Positions 46,364 through 56,860 of a stretch of 64,000 bases of DNA are shown here, piece by piece. The notes under the pieces are model-generated. The model was not told where the DNA came from and searched no databases. It was given only the letters and a program-made list of their open reading frames with translations. Numbering within the stretch: the first letter of the stretch is position 1; every line of letters starts with the position of its first letter. Source of the DNA: Streptomyces prunicolor NBRC 13075 (GTDB lineage Bacteria; Actinomycetota; Actinomycetes; Streptomycetales; Streptomycetaceae). The position numbers and the translations under genes are program-made. The stretch covers positions 1 through 64,000 of the forward strand of contig NZ_BARF01000005.1 of NCBI RefSeq assembly GCF_000367365.1, in the 5' to 3' direction.

Positions 46364-48493
46364 ATGGCTACCACTTCACTTGACCTGGCCAGGGTCCGCA
46401 ACATCGGGATCATGGCTCACATCGACGCGGGCAAGACGACCACCACTGAGCGGATCCTCTTCTACACCGGCGTCAGCTACAAGATCGGTGAAGTCCACGA
46501 CGGCGCCGCCACCATGGACTGGATGGAGCAGGAGCAGGAGCGTGGCATCACGATCACCTCTGCTGCCACCACCTGTCACTGGCCGCTTGAGGACGACGAC
46601 TACACCATCAACATCATCGACACCCCGGGGCACGTCGACTTCACCGTCGAGGTGGAGCGTTCGCTGCGCGTCCTCGACGGTGCCGTCACGGTGTTCGACG
46701 GTGTCGCCGGTGTCGAGCCGCAGTCCGAGACGGTGTGGCGTCAGGCCGACCGTTACGGCGTGCCCCGCATCTGCTTCGTGAACAAGCTCGACCGGACCGG
46801 CGCGGAGTTCCACCGCTGCGTCGACATGATCAAGGACCGCCTCGGTGCGGTACCGCTGATCATGCAGCTTCCGATCGGCGCCGAGATGGACTTCAAGGGC
46901 GTTGTGGACCTGGTCCGCATGAAGGCGCTCGTGTGGTCCGCCGAGGCGGCGAAGGGCGAGATGTACGACGTCGTCGACATCCCGGCCACGCACGCCGAGG
47001 CCGCCGAGGAGTACCGCGGCAAGCTGGTCGAGGCCGTCGCGGAGAACGACGACGACATCATGGAGCTGTTCCTGGAGGGCATCGAGCCCACCGAGGAGCA
47101 GCTGTACGCCGCGATCCGTCGCGTCACCATCGAGACCGGCAAGTCCAACGGCATCACCGTCACCCCGGTGTTCTGTGGCACCGCGTTCAAGAACAAGGGC
47201 GTCCAGCCCTTGCTCGACGCGGTCGTGCGCTACCTGCCGACCCCCCTGGACGTCGAGGCCATCGAAGGCCACGACGTCAAGGACCCCGAGGTCGTCGTCA
47301 AGCGCAAGCCGTCCGTGGACGAGCCGCTGTCCGCGCTCGCGTTCAAGATCATGAGCGACCCGCACCTGGGCAAGCTCACCTTCGTCCGGGTCTACTCGGG
47401 CCGCCTGGAGACTGGCACCGCGGTGCTGAACTCCGTCAAGGGCAAGAAGGAGCGCATCGGCAAGATCTACCGCATGCACGCGAACAAGCGTGAGGAGATC
47501 GAGGCGGTGGGCGCCGGCGACATCGTCGCCGTCATGGGCCTGAAGCAGACCACCACCGGTGAGACGCTGTGCGACGACAAGAACCCGGTGATCCTGGAGT
47601 CCATGGACTTCCCGGCGCCGGTCATCCAGGTCGCCATCGAGCCCAAGTCCAAGGGTGACCAGGAGAAGCTGGGTATTGCCATCCAGCGTCTCGCGGAGGA
47701 GGACCCCTCCTTCCACGTTCACTCGGACGAGGAGACGGGCCAGACCATCCTCGGCGGTATGGGCGAGCTGCACCTCGAGGTGCTGGTCGACCGTATGAAG
47801 CGCGAGTTCAAGGTCGAGGCCAACGTCGGCAAGCCGCAGGTCGCGTACCGTGAGACGATCCGTAAGGCCGTCGAGCGCGTGGACTACACCCACAAGAAGC
47901 AGACCGGTGGTACCGGTCAGTTCGCCAAGGTGCAGATCGCGATCGAGCCGATCACCGAGTCGGACGGCCCGGCGTACGAGTTCGTGAACAAGGTCACCGG
48001 TGGCCGTATCCCGCGGGAGTACATCCCGTCGGTGGACGCCGGTGCGCAGGAGGCCATGCAGTTCGGCATCCTCGCCGGGTACGAGATGACGGGTGTCCGC
48101 ATCACGCTGCTCGACGGTGCCTACCACGAGGTCGACTCGTCCGAGCTCGCCTTCAAGATCGCCGGATCGCAGGCCTTCAAGGAGGCCGCGCGCAAGGCGT
48201 CCCCCGTGCTCCTTGAGCCGATGATGGCCGTCGAGGTCACCACGCCCGAGGACTACATGGGTGAGGTCATCGGCGACATCAACTCCCGCCGTGGCCAGAT
48301 CCAGGCCATGGAGGAGCGTGCCGGTGCGCGCGTCGTGAAGGGCCTCGTGCCCCTCTCGGAGATGTTCGGCTACGTCGGCGACCTCCGCAGCAAGACCTCG
48401 GGTCGCGCAAGCTACTCGATGCAGTTCGACTCCTACGCCGAGGTTCCCCGGAACGTCGCCGAGGAGATCATCGCGAAGGCCAAGGGCGAGTAA
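46364..48493 (+). CDS. fusA: Translation elongation factor G
   Basis: A 709-aa GTPase that drives translocation. G1 [16 protein letters not shown]2 region [13 protein letters not shown]3 DTPGHVDF, G4 NKLDRTGA; domains II-V follow, with the domain IV tip segment [12 protein letters not shown] and domain V ([15 protein letters not shown]). Only one fusA is present here. AGAGAAGA lies upstream of the ATG. Confidence 0.99.
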   Translation: MATTSLDLARVRNIGIMAHIDAGKTTTTERILFYTGVSYKIGEVHDGAATMDWMEQEQERGITITSAATTCHWPLEDDDYTINIIDTPGHVDFTVEVERSLRVLDGAVTVFDGVAGVEPQSETVWRQADRYGVPRICFVNKLDRTGAEFHRCVDMIKDRLGAVPLIMQLPIGAEMDFKGVVDLVRMKALVWSAEAAKGEMYDVVDIPATHAEAAEEYRGKLVEAVAENDDDIMELFLEGIEPTEEQLYAAIRRVTIETGKSNGITVTPVFCGTAFKNKGVQPLLDAVVRYLPTPLDVEAIEGHDVKDPEVVVKRKPSVDEPLSALAFKIMSDPHLGKLTFVRVYSGRLETGTAVLNSVKGKKERIGKIYRMHANKREEIEAVGAGDIVAVMGLKQTTTGETLCDDKNPVILESMDFPAPVIQVAIEPKSKGDQEKLGIAIQRLAEEDPSFHVHSDEETGQTILGGMGELHLEVLVDRMKREFKVEANVGKPQVAYRETIRKAVERVDYTHKKQTGGTGQFAKVQIAIEPITESDGPAYEFVNKVTGGRIPREYIPSVDAGAQEAMQFGILAGYEMTGVRITLLDGAYHEVDSSELAFKIAGSQAFKEAARKASPVLLEPMMAVEVTTPEDYMGEVIGDINSRRGQIQAMEERAGARVVKGLVPLSEMFGYVGDLRSKTSGRASYSMQFDSYAEVPRNVAEEIIAKAKGE

Positions 48494-48636
48494 CACACAC
48501 CGTTTGCACGCTTTAGGCTTGACACCGACCGCCGGGGTTCACCCGGGAGGGCAGACCTCGGCGGGCGGCATCCCAGCAAAGATCACCTGGCGCCGATGAG
48601 TAAGGCGTACCAGAACCACTCCGCAGGAGGACCCCA

Positions 48637-49830
48637 GTGGCGAAGGCAAAGTTCGAGCGGACTAAGCCGCACGTCAACATCGGCACCATCGGTCACATCG
48701 ACCACGGTAAGACGACCCTCACGGCCGCCATTACCAAGGTGCTGCACGACGCGTACCCGGACCTGAACGAGGCCTCGGCCTTCGACCAGATCGACAAGGC
48801 TCCTGAGGAGCGCCAGCGCGGTATCACGATCTCGATCGCGCACGTCGAGTACCAGACCGAGACGCGTCACTACGCCCACGTCGACTGCCCCGGTCACGCG
48901 GACTACATCAAGAACATGATCACGGGTGCCGCGCAGATGGACGGCGCGATCCTCGTGGTCGCGGCCACCGACGGCCCGATGCCGCAGACCAAGGAGCACG
49001 TGCTCCTGGCCCGCCAGGTCGGCGTTCCGTACATCGTCGTCGCCCTGAACAAGGCCGACATGGTGGACGACGAGGAGATCCTGGAGCTCGTCGAGCTCGA
49101 GGTCCGTGAGCTCCTCTCCGAGTACGAGTTCCCGGGCGACGACCTGCCGGTCGTCAAGGTCTCGGCGCTCAAGGCGCTCGAGGGCGACAAGGAGTGGGGC
49201 CAGACGGTCCTCGACCTGATGGCCGCCGTCGACGAGGCGATCCCGACCCCGCCGCGTGACACCGAGAAGCCGTTCCTCATGCCCGTCGAGGACGTCTTCA
49301 CGATCACCGGTCGCGGTACGGTCGTCACCGGCCGTATCGAGCGTGGTGTCCTGAAGGTCAACGAGACCGTTGACATCATCGGCATCAAGCAGGAGAAGAC
49401 CACCACCACGGTCACCGGCATCGAGATGTTCCGCAAGCTGCTCGACGAGGGTCAGGCGGGCGAGAACGTCGGCCTGCTCCTCCGTGGCATCAAGCGCGAG
49501 GACGTCGAGCGCGGCCAGGTCATCATCAAGCCCGGCTCGGTCACCCCGCACACGGAGTTCGAGGCCCAGGCGTACATCCTGTCCAAGGACGAGGGTGGCC
49601 GTCACACGCCGTTCTTCAACAACTACCGTCCCCAGTTCTACTTCCGCACCACGGACGTGACCGGCGTCGTGACCCTCCCCGAGGGCACCGAGATGGTCAT
49701 GCCGGGCGACAACACTGAGATGACGGTTTCGCTCATCCAGCCCGTCGCCATGGAAGAGGGCCTGAAGTTCGCCATCCGCGAGGGTGGTCGCACGGTGGGC
49801 GCCGGCCAGGTCACCAAGATCAACAAGTAG
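48637..49830 (+). CDS. tuf: Translation elongation factor Tu
   Basis: A 397-aa GTPase delivering aminoacyl-tRNA: G1 [15 protein letters not shown]2 [13 protein letters not shown]3 [21 protein letters not shown]4 NKADMVDD, then domains II and III ([32 protein letters not shown]). This is the tuf1-type kirromycin-sensitive gene position at the end of the str operon. The 143-bp gap after fusA may hold its own promoter; none is certain. AGGAGG lies 6 nt before the GTG. Confidence 0.99.
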   Translation: MAKAKFERTKPHVNIGTIGHIDHGKTTLTAAITKVLHDAYPDLNEASAFDQIDKAPEERQRGITISIAHVEYQTETRHYAHVDCPGHADYIKNMITGAAQMDGAILVVAATDGPMPQTKEHVLLARQVGVPYIVVALNKADMVDDEEILELVELEVRELLSEYEFPGDDLPVVKVSALKALEGDKEWGQTVLDLMAAVDEAIPTPPRDTEKPFLMPVEDVFTITGRGTVVTGRIERGVLKVNETVDIIGIKQEKTTTTVTGIEMFRKLLDEGQAGENVGLLLRGIKREDVERGQVIIKPGSVTPHTEFEAQAYILSKDEGGRHTPFFNNYRPQFYFRTTDVTGVVTLPEGTEMVMPGDNTEMTVSLIQPVAMEEGLKFAIREGGRTVGAGQVTKINK

Positions 49831-49882
49831 TCTTGGCTGCTTGTCTTGGCTGATCCGACCGGTCTCTGACTGGTAGGTCTCG

Positions 49883-49918
49883 AAGGGGCCCGTACGACTT
49901 CGGTCGTACGGGCCCCTT
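49883..49918 (+). terminator. str operon terminator
   Basis: A perfect 16-bp stem (49883-49898 / 49903-49918) with TTCG tetraloop and a short T-run, 52 nt past the tuf stop. Confidence 0.93.
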
Positions 49919-50045
49919 TGTCGTTCCCGCTGCTCCCGGTCGGCTGTTACGAAACTATTCGGCGGGTACGACCCGTTGTCCCCTCCCTCCACTCGCCCCA
50001 CCATTTGTCATGCCGCTGACCAAATTAGGTGTGGAGGGGTGTGCC

Positions 50046-53000
50046 ATGTCTGCGTCCGTCAGTCGAAGGGCCGTTCTGGGGGCGGGAGTTGCCGCGGTGC
50101 CGGTGCTGGCGTCGAGGGCCCCGCGGCCCGTTGATGCCGGTGCGTACATCTCCTTCTCGCGTACGACGGGTGCGTTCCCCCTCGTCGGCGCACCGGTCGT
50201 GGTGGACCCTGACGATCACCCCGGAGTCGTACGGGTGGCAGGGGACTTGAGGGACGACATCGAACGCGTCACCGGCGTACGTCCTGGGAGCGCGCTCGCG
50301 CGTGAGGTGGTGCTGGTCGGGACGATCGGGCGCAGCGCGCTGATCGACGGGTTGGTGGCCGCCGGGAAGCTGGACGTGTCCGGGGTGCGGGGGCGTTGGG
50401 AGACCTCGCTGCAAACGGTGGTCGAGCGGCCGATGCCGGGGGTGGAGCGGGCGTTCGTCGTCGCGGGGAGCGACCCGCGCGGCACGATCTTCGGTGCGTA
50501 CGACGTGTCGTACGGCATCGGGGTCTCGCCCTGGCACTGGTGGGACGATGTGCCGCCGACGCGGCGGGGCGAGGTGTGGGTGCTGCCGGGGCGGTACTCG
50601 CAGGGAACGCCGGTCGTGAAATACCGCGGCTTCTTCATCAACGACGAGAACCCGGCGCTCGGGACGTGGGCGCCGGAGTACTTCGGGCCGGGTAAGGCGC
50701 CGGGGTATCCGGGCGGCTTCAACGCGGACTTCTACGGCCGGGTCTTCGAGGTGCTGCTGCGGCTGAAGGGGAACTACCTCTGGCCGGCGGTGTGGGGGCG
50801 GGCCTTCGCGGAGGACGACCCGGAGAACCATTGGCGGGCCTCGGAGTACGGGGTTGTCATGGGCACGTCGCACGAGGCGCCGATGATGCGGGGGATCGAG
50901 GAGTGGAACCGGCATGCCGTGGCCGCCGTTCGGGACTCTTCGGGTGTGATCGTGACGCCGGGGCGTGATCCGTACGGCGGGACGGGGGAGTGGTCGTACC
51001 GGCTCAACTCCCCGGCGATACGCGCCTATTGGCGGGCCGGTGTGCAGCGGATGGTCGACCAGGGCTTCGAGGGTGTCGTCACGCTCGGCATGCGCGGGAA
51101 CGGCGACACGAGCCTTCCGGACGGCGACGGCATCGAACTGATGCGGGAGATCATCGCGGCGCAGCGGCAGATCATCGAGGAGGTGACGGGGCGGCCGGCG
51201 GCGGAGACTCCGCAGGTGTGGACGTTGTACAAGGAGGTGCAGCGGTACTGGGACCGGGGGTTGAGGGCGCCGGACGACGTGACGGTCGTGCTGACCGATG
51301 ACAACTGGGGGAACGTTCGCAAGCATCCCGATGCGGGGGATGGTGAGCGGGCTGGGGGCTACGGCCTGTACTACCACTTCGACTACGTGGGCGCCGGGCG
51401 GAACTACAAGTGGGTGGACACGGCGAACCTGCGGAACGTGTGGGAGCAGCTGCACGCGGCGTACGCGTACGGGAATCGGGGGTTGTGGGTCGCGAACGTG
51501 GGCGACCTGAAGGGGAACGAACTGCCGACCGAGTTCTTCCTCAACTACGCCTGGAATCCGGAGGGTTGGGACGCCGATGAGCTACCGCGATGGGAACTCC
51601 GTTACGCGCGGCAGAACTTCGGGGCGGGGCAGGCGCGGGAGATCGCTTCCGTGCTGGCGGCGTACGGGCAGTTGCAGGCGCGTCGCAAGCCGGAGTTGCT
51701 GAACCGGCGGATCAGTCTCGTGGACGGCCAGGTGGTCTACGACGATCAGCAGACGCCGTTCGCCTTCGGGCACCGGGAGTTGGAGCGGGTCACGGAGGAA
51801 TGGCGGGAGCTGGGGCGACGGGCCGAGCGGATCGGGCAGCGGTTGCCGGCCGGGGTGCGGGACGCGTGGTTCGAACTCGTCGGGTACGAGGTGCAGGCCA
51901 CCGCCAATCTGTACGGGTTGAGGTCGGCCGAGTTCACCAACCTGCTGTACGCGGCGCAGGGCCGGGCCGCGACGAACGACCTCGCGGATGCGGCGGAGGC
52001 GGGGTTGGCACGGGACTTCGCGCTGGCCGACCGTTTCAACTCGGCGGTGGCGGGCGGGAAATGGGCCGGTTTCCAGACGCAGCCGCACATCGACTACGGG
52101 GATGTGGAGCGGTACGGGCCGATTGCCGGGTGGCAGCAGCCGGAGAGGGACAACGTGGCGTTGCCGGATGTGTTGTTCCCGGCGGTGCGGCGGATTGGGG
52201 TGCCGGTGGGGGCGCGGTTGGGGGTGGCGGTCGATGGTGCGTCGGAGGCGGAGGCGGAGGCGGAGGCGGAGGCGGAGGTGTGGTGGCCGGGGGGTGCGTC
52301 TGGGGTGGCGGCCGTACTGCCTGCCTTCAGTCCGTATCAGACGCGGCCGCAGCAGTTCGTCGAGGTGTTCAACCGGGGGCGTACGGCCTTCGATTACCGG
52401 ATCGAGACGTCGGTGCCGTGGTTGGTGGTGGATCGGCCGCGGGGGCGGGTCGAGCGGCAGGTTCGGGTGGAGGTGGGGGTGAACTGGGCTCGGGTGCCGG
52501 GGAGTTGGGGTGGTTCGGGTGCGCGGGGGACGCTGACGGTGTACGGGGCGGGGGAGTCGGTCACCGTTTCGTGTGTGGCTGAGGTGCCGTCGGGGCGGGG
52601 GCTGCGGGGGTTTGTGGAGGCGGGCGGTTACGTGGCGATCGACGCGGAGCACCACGACCGGGTGGTCGGCGGGTGGCGTCGTATCGACGGCATCGGGCGT
52701 GCGGGGCGTACGGGTCGTACGGGGCGTACCGGGGCGGGGATGACGCCGTGGCCGGTGACGCTGCCCAGGCAGACGCCGGGTGGGGTGAATTCACCGCGGT
52801 TGGAGTACGAGGTGAGTCTGGTGTCGGTGCCTTCCGGGGGTGAGGTGACGGTGTGGGCGTACCTGTCCCCTCGTAACCCTGCGTTGCCGACGGGCGGTCT
52901 GCGCTACGGCGTCTCCCTCGACGCCGGGCCGATCGAGACCGTCGACATCAACGTCGGTGCAGATGACGGGCTGTTGAACGCGGTGTGGGCCCGTAACACC

Positions 53001-53168
53001 TCCGACAACGTCAACGCGACGGCGACGAAACACTCCGTGACGAAGGCCGGGGTTCACCGGTTGAAGTTCTGGATGGTGGATCCGACGGTGGTGCTGCAGC
53101 GGCTCGTGATCGACACGGGGGGTCTGCCGGCGCTGTATCTGGGGCCGTTGGAGAGTCGGCGGGTGTAG
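50046..53168 (+). CDS. Secreted GH115-type alpha-glucuronidase
   Basis: A 1040-aa exported enzyme. The N-terminus has a twin-arginine signal (SVSRRAVLGAGVAAVPVLA). Seen: VERAFVVAGSDPRGTIFGAY, SPWHWWDDVPP, KYRGFFINDENPAL, LKGNYLWPAVWG, the barrel motifs GMRGNGDTSLPDGDGIELMR and LTDDNWGNVRK, then a C-terminal beta domain (VPWLVVDRPRG ... DAEHHDRV ... GVHRLKFWMVDPTVVLQRLV). These match GH115 enzymes that remove glucuronic acid side chains from xylan. ATG at 50046 has GGAGGGG 6 nt upstream. An imperfectly needed Glu-Ala repeat at residues ~735-746 forms a linker. Confidence 0.88.
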   Translation: MSASVSRRAVLGAGVAAVPVLASRAPRPVDAGAYISFSRTTGAFPLVGAPVVVDPDDHPGVVRVAGDLRDDIERVTGVRPGSALAREVVLVGTIGRSALIDGLVAAGKLDVSGVRGRWETSLQTVVERPMPGVERAFVVAGSDPRGTIFGAYDVSYGIGVSPWHWWDDVPPTRRGEVWVLPGRYSQGTPVVKYRGFFINDENPALGTWAPEYFGPGKAPGYPGGFNADFYGRVFEVLLRLKGNYLWPAVWGRAFAEDDPENHWRASEYGVVMGTSHEAPMMRGIEEWNRHAVAAVRDSSGVIVTPGRDPYGGTGEWSYRLNSPAIRAYWRAGVQRMVDQGFEGVVTLGMRGNGDTSLPDGDGIELMREIIAAQRQIIEEVTGRPAAETPQVWTLYKEVQRYWDRGLRAPDDVTVVLTDDNWGNVRKHPDAGDGERAGGYGLYYHFDYVGAGRNYKWVDTANLRNVWEQLHAAYAYGNRGLWVANVGDLKGNELPTEFFLNYAWNPEGWDADELPRWELRYARQNFGAGQAREIASVLAAYGQLQARRKPELLNRRISLVDGQVVYDDQQTPFAFGHRELERVTEEWRELGRRAERIGQRLPAGVRDAWFELVGYEVQATANLYGLRSAEFTNLLYAAQGRAATNDLADAAEAGLARDFALADRFNSAVAGGKWAGFQTQPHIDYGDVERYGPIAGWQQPERDNVALPDVLFPAVRRIGVPVGARLGVAVDGASEAEAEAEAEAEVWWPGGASGVAAVLPAFSPYQTRPQQFVEVFNRGRTAFDYRIETSVPWLVVDRPRGRVERQVRVEVGVNWARVPGSWGGSGARGTLTVYGAGESVTVSCVAEVPSGRGLRGFVEAGGYVAIDAEHHDRVVGGWRRIDGIGRAGRTGRTGRTGAGMTPWPVTLPRQTPGGVNSPRLEYEVSLVSVPSGGEVTVWAYLSPRNPALPTGGLRYGVSLDAGPIETVDINVGADDGLLNAVWARNTSDNVNATATKHSVTKAGVHRLKFWMVDPTVVLQRLVIDTGGLPALYLGPLESRRV

Positions 53169-53181
53169 CGAGGGGACTTCA

Positions 53182-53613
53182 GTGGGCGTGTGGAGCGGGC
53201 CGAGTGGGTCGAGTGGGTCGAGCGCGCTGCGGGTGTCGGATGTGGGGGGTGTGCCGGGCGAGTTGGGGGTTTCGGCGCCGAGGAAGGATCTTGCCTCCTC
53301 GCCGGGTGAGAAGCGGGCGGCGGCGCGGGCGATCGAGGATCACATCGAGCCCGGTACGCGTGCGGCGGGGCGTTGGGTGGACGACGAAAACGGTGCCGCT
53401 GTACGGGAGTTCGCCGCGAAGGACGGGGACGGCTGGGTCACTTCGGGGGCTCTGAAGAAGGCGCACGGGGCGTGGGCGGACCAGGTGAGGAACCTGATGG
53501 ACCGGCTGGGTGCGGAGAAGGGCGCGTTGCGGAGTGGGAGCGCGGTGCTGACGAGTACGGATCTGGCGGCGGGGTCGAGGCTGCGGGAGCAGTCCGCGTT
53601 GGACACGCTCTGA
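53182..53613 (+). CDS. WXG100-like small helical protein, module 1
   Basis: A 143-aa protein. A Ser/Gly start is followed by two long helices (RAAARAIEDHIEPGTRAAGR and HGAWADQVRNLMDRLGAEKG) and a short C-terminal segment that includes VLTSTDLAAGSRLREQSALD. Size, helical content and position before a large WXG-like protein suggest an ESX-type partner or substrate. GTG start with GAGGGG upstream, 13 nt after the GH115 stop. The family is not firmly recognised. Confidence 0.6.
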   Translation: MGVWSGPSGSSGSSALRVSDVGGVPGELGVSAPRKDLASSPGEKRAAARAIEDHIEPGTRAAGRWVDDENGAAVREFAAKDGDGWVTSGALKKAHGAWADQVRNLMDRLGAEKGALRSGSAVLTSTDLAAGSRLREQSALDTL

Positions 53614-53677
53614 GGGCAGTGGCTGGTTTGTTGGCTGGTTTGGCGGAGTCACCGGAGTTATTGGGGCAACTGGGCGC

Positions 53678-55714
53678 ATGCCGACGTATCACGAGATCAT
53701 GACCACCGACCTCGCCGCGCTGACCACGGCGGCCGAGCGCTGGGACGGAATGGCGGGCGAGTTCGAGAGGCAGGAGGCGGCGTACCGGCGGGATGTGCAC
53801 GGCATCTCCATGAGTACGTCGTGGATCGGGCTCAGCGCCGACGCGGCGAACGCCCGCTTCGACGTCACGCTCAAGGAGTTCCAGTACGCGCAGACGGAGG
53901 CCAAGGGGATCGCGTCGTTGCTGCGGGACGCGCACGAGCGGTTCGTGGAGCTGCGGGGCCGGGTGGTGGCGGTGCGGTGGGAGGCGGTCCGGGCGGGCAT
54001 GAAGGTGTCGGAGGCCGGGGTGGTGAGCCCGGGTTCGGGCCAGCCGGACACCCCCGGTGATCCTCACGCCGTACAGCCGTGGCAGGACCGGATCACCAAG
54101 GCGGTCCACGATGTGACGGACGCGGACGAGGGCGTCCGGATCGCGCTGGCGGGGGTCGTGATCGACTCCGAACTGCTGGCCGGCGGGCGGGGGTTCAACG
54201 GCAGGGCGATGGGTGACGTCGAAGCGTACGAGGCCGAGGAGACGGAGAGGTACCTGCGGAAGCTGGGCAGGGGCGGTGAGTTGACGGGCACTCAACTCGC
54301 CGAACTGCAACGATCGTTCCGTGACAACAGCGAGGACGAGGGGTTCTCGCGGATGGTCCTGGACGACCTGGGCCCCACCGGCACGATCAAGCTCACGAAC
54401 GAACTGAACGACCGCATCCACGTCCAGGGTGGTGCGGGTGCGGGTACGTACTCGGCGATCGAGACGGGCCTGGCGAACGCGCTCGCCACGGCCACGAAGC
54501 ACACGAAGTCGGACTGGTACCGGAAGTGGCGTGCGGGTATGCGGCACGCGGGTCTGGAGCACTTCGCCACGGATGCGCAGGGCCTCCACCTGGACAAGGC
54601 CGTCGGGTACCAGTCCCTCGTCACGCTGATGCAGAAGGGGCACGGGTACGCGCCGGGGGTGGTCGAGGATCTCACCGACGACATGATCGCGGCGGAGAAG
54701 AAACACCCCGGAGTCTGGCAGGTGAAGGGCGCGTACGCCGGGGCGCGTGGCGGTTGGTTCGCCAACGATCCCGTCGACGGGATGCTCGGCATCATGAGCC
54801 GTGACCCGGCGGAGGCAGCGCGCTATCTCCATTCCGACGCCCATATGAAGTACCTGATGAATGACCGCGACTGGAATGTCACCCTGAACGACGAGGGGAC
54901 GTCGAAGGGCGGTCATTACGTACCCCGGTTGGACGGGGACGACCGGGTGGGATTCGGGGCGGCGTTGCAGGCGGGGGCCACGGGGATCGATCCTGCGCAT
55001 CCGCATGGGGGTCGGGTGGGGGATCGGGCGACCAATGATGCGGTGTTCAAGTCGGCGCTCACATATTTGGCGGACAAGGGGGATGAGTTTCCGGCGTCGT
55101 TGAGGGAGCCGATGGCCAACGTGCTTGTTAATCATGGGGATGCGGTGCATGCGGCCATGAGTGAGGTCGACGTTGCCCATTCTCCCCTGGACCAGCGTCA
55201 GCTTTTCGAGGTTGCGAAGCAGGTGTCCAAGGATGAGGGGGCGTACGGCACGTTGAACGGGGGGATGAACCAGGCCATGGTGGCAGCAATTCACAACGAC
55301 CACTCGAAATCGGCCGATTCCCTGAGTGGGGCCGGCCGGACCGTTGGATTTCTGGAGGAGGCCCGGGTTCAGGCTGCGGGGGATCCCAAGGTCGCGGAGT
55401 TCGAGACGAAGCCGTTCTTTGACAAGGCGATCAGCTATATCCCTGTGGGCAGTAGTGATGTGCAGGCAGGGTTTGACTATGTGACGGAGCAGTGGCTGGC
55501 GGACGAACAGAAGAGGCTCGACGACAAGCAGACCGAAGACAATGTCAAGGTCTACTACAGAAGGAACGGCCAGCTCATGGGTTTCTCGGACGAGTGGAGT
55601 AAGACGCATGAAGTCGCCCACGATTCCTACTTCAATCCACGGCAGGAAATTCGTCGATCCGCGAGTGACGGGATCACGAACGCCAAAGGTGTGTCCGGGG
55701 AACAGCCCAAGTGA
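53678..55714 (+). CDS. Large WXG-like secreted-effector-type protein, module 1
   Basis: A 678-aa protein. The N-terminal 110 residues form a helical hairpin with a W-x-G turn (MSTSWIGLSADAANARFDVT) between long helices (AAERWDGMAGEFERQEAAYR and AQTEAKGIASLLRDAHERF), as in type VII substrates. The body (~150-600) is helical with motifs shared with the protein at 57436, e.g. LDDLGPTGTIKLTNEL against TDLGPKKTLEFWAGV. It has no signal peptide and no recognised toxin domain at the C-terminus. It overlaps the following lipoprotein start (GTGA). Confidence 0.72.
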   Translation: MPTYHEIMTTDLAALTTAAERWDGMAGEFERQEAAYRRDVHGISMSTSWIGLSADAANARFDVTLKEFQYAQTEAKGIASLLRDAHERFVELRGRVVAVRWEAVRAGMKVSEAGVVSPGSGQPDTPGDPHAVQPWQDRITKAVHDVTDADEGVRIALAGVVIDSELLAGGRGFNGRAMGDVEAYEAEETERYLRKLGRGGELTGTQLAELQRSFRDNSEDEGFSRMVLDDLGPTGTIKLTNELNDRIHVQGGAGAGTYSAIETGLANALATATKHTKSDWYRKWRAGMRHAGLEHFATDAQGLHLDKAVGYQSLVTLMQKGHGYAPGVVEDLTDDMIAAEKKHPGVWQVKGAYAGARGGWFANDPVDGMLGIMSRDPAEAARYLHSDAHMKYLMNDRDWNVTLNDEGTSKGGHYVPRLDGDDRVGFGAALQAGATGIDPAHPHGGRVGDRATNDAVFKSALTYLADKGDEFPASLREPMANVLVNHGDAVHAAMSEVDVAHSPLDQRQLFEVAKQVSKDEGAYGTLNGGMNQAMVAAIHNDHSKSADSLSGAGRTVGFLEEARVQAAGDPKVAEFETKPFFDKAISYIPVGSSDVQAGFDYVTEQWLADEQKRLDDKQTEDNVKVYYRRNGQLMGFSDEWSKTHEVAHDSYFNPRQEIRRSASDGITNAKGVSGEQPK

Positions 55715-56250
55715 ACTCAATTATCCGAGCCGTTCTCATCGGCCTGTCCGCACTTGCTGTCGCGGTCTTCGCGGTGTCCTGCGACGACCCGGCCGACCAC
55801 GAGATTCCGAAAGCCATTTGTGGTACGCATGTCGATCCCTCGGTGAGTCGTCCGTTGGTGACATCCGACGAGGACTTGCACGAGTTCAACCGTGTGGATC
55901 GTTCCGAAGCGATCACGGCCCCCTGCGTGTTGTTGTCCGGCCCCGACCCGGTCCTTGACTTCGGGTTCTCGTGGGACCCGAACGCGACTGACCTGATGTA
56001 CCTGGCCCAGGGCGCTGGATCGGTCTCGCACGTGACGGATCCCCACGCCATCGACTTCACCTACAAGACGATCGTCGGCACTGATGGAGCCATCTCGACC
56101 ACCCCCTGTAAAACGAACGGCGGCAAATACTTCACCCTCACCCTCCAAGTCCCCCAAATCGGCCTCATGGACCAGACCCACCGCAAGGACATCGAGAAGT
56201 TCATGCGGGCCTACTTCCCGGCGACGCTCAAGACCTTGGGGTGCAGGTGA
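55711..56250 (+). CDS. Lipoprotein paired with module 1
   Basis: A 179-aa protein with signal IIRAVLIGLSALAVAVFAVSC; the Cys in FAVSC is the lipidation site. The mature domain has KAICGTHVDPS, two further Cys and a C-terminal helix (RKDIEKFMRAYFPATLKTLGC). The same K-x-x-CG-x-x-VD pattern and final helix-Cys are seen in the lipoprotein at 59731, so they are paralogues. GTG overlaps the upstream stop, so it is coupled to the large protein. It may be an immunity or anchoring partner. Confidence 0.75.
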   Translation: MNSIIRAVLIGLSALAVAVFAVSCDDPADHEIPKAICGTHVDPSVSRPLVTSDEDLHEFNRVDRSEAITAPCVLLSGPDPVLDFGFSWDPNATDLMYLAQGAGSVSHVTDPHAIDFTYKTIVGTDGAISTTPCKTNGGKYFTLTLQVPQIGLMDQTHRKDIEKFMRAYFPATLKTLGCR

Positions 56251-56330
56251 GGTTGCCGCGGTGTGCGGCGAGTACATGAATGAGTACGAGCGCTCATGTG
56301 CCGCCCCGCGCCCTGCAGTTGGCTGGACGC

Positions 56331-56681
56331 ATGTCGATCACACAGGGCACTTCGGTACGCGGTACATGGGTCGGGCCGCTGATGGCGACGGTCGTCACCC
56401 TGCCCGCCGCCCTCGTCGCCTACGTCATCGGCGGCCTCTCACCCATGGCCTGCGACGCCTGCGACGGAGCGGAGGCGGAGCGCTTCACCGGGAGGTTCGA
56501 CACCGCCTTCACGTTCCTTCAGGTGGGGCTTCTGGCCTCCGTCGCGCTGTTGCTGGTCAGTTGGGGCCTGCCGCGGACCGAGGAGAACGTCACCCGGCGC
56601 CGCCTGTTCGCCGCTCTCGCACCCGGCACGGTCGTACTCTCGGTGATCCTCTTCGCGGGGATCGTCCCCTGGCCCAACTGA
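56331..56681 (+). CDS. Small membrane protein, three predicted TM segments
   Basis: A 116-aa protein with hydrophobic segments VGPLMATVVTLPAALVAYVI, FLQVGLLASVALLLVSWGL and ALAPGTVVLSVILFAGIVPW. A CDACDG motif lies in the first loop. ATG 56331 is preferred; ATG 56280 would add 17 residues, and neither has a clear ribosome site. The family is unknown; it separates modules 1 and 2. Confidence 0.55.
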   Translation: MSITQGTSVRGTWVGPLMATVVTLPAALVAYVIGGLSPMACDACDGAEAERFTGRFDTAFTFLQVGLLASVALLLVSWGLPRTEENVTRRRLFAALAPGTVVLSVILFAGIVPWPN

Positions 56682-56860
56682 CCGGTCCGTTTCGGCGTTC
56701 CCCCGCGCAGCCGCCCGAGTCGGCCCTGGCGTGGGTGTGTGGCTCCTCGAAACCTTCACCGGGTGTCAAGGCGGCATAAAGCCGACAAGTACGGAGTTGC
56801 TTTGCCTGCGCTTTGCTAGCGTCATACCAACTGATGTGGATACGGGGGAGGCGCTCACTC

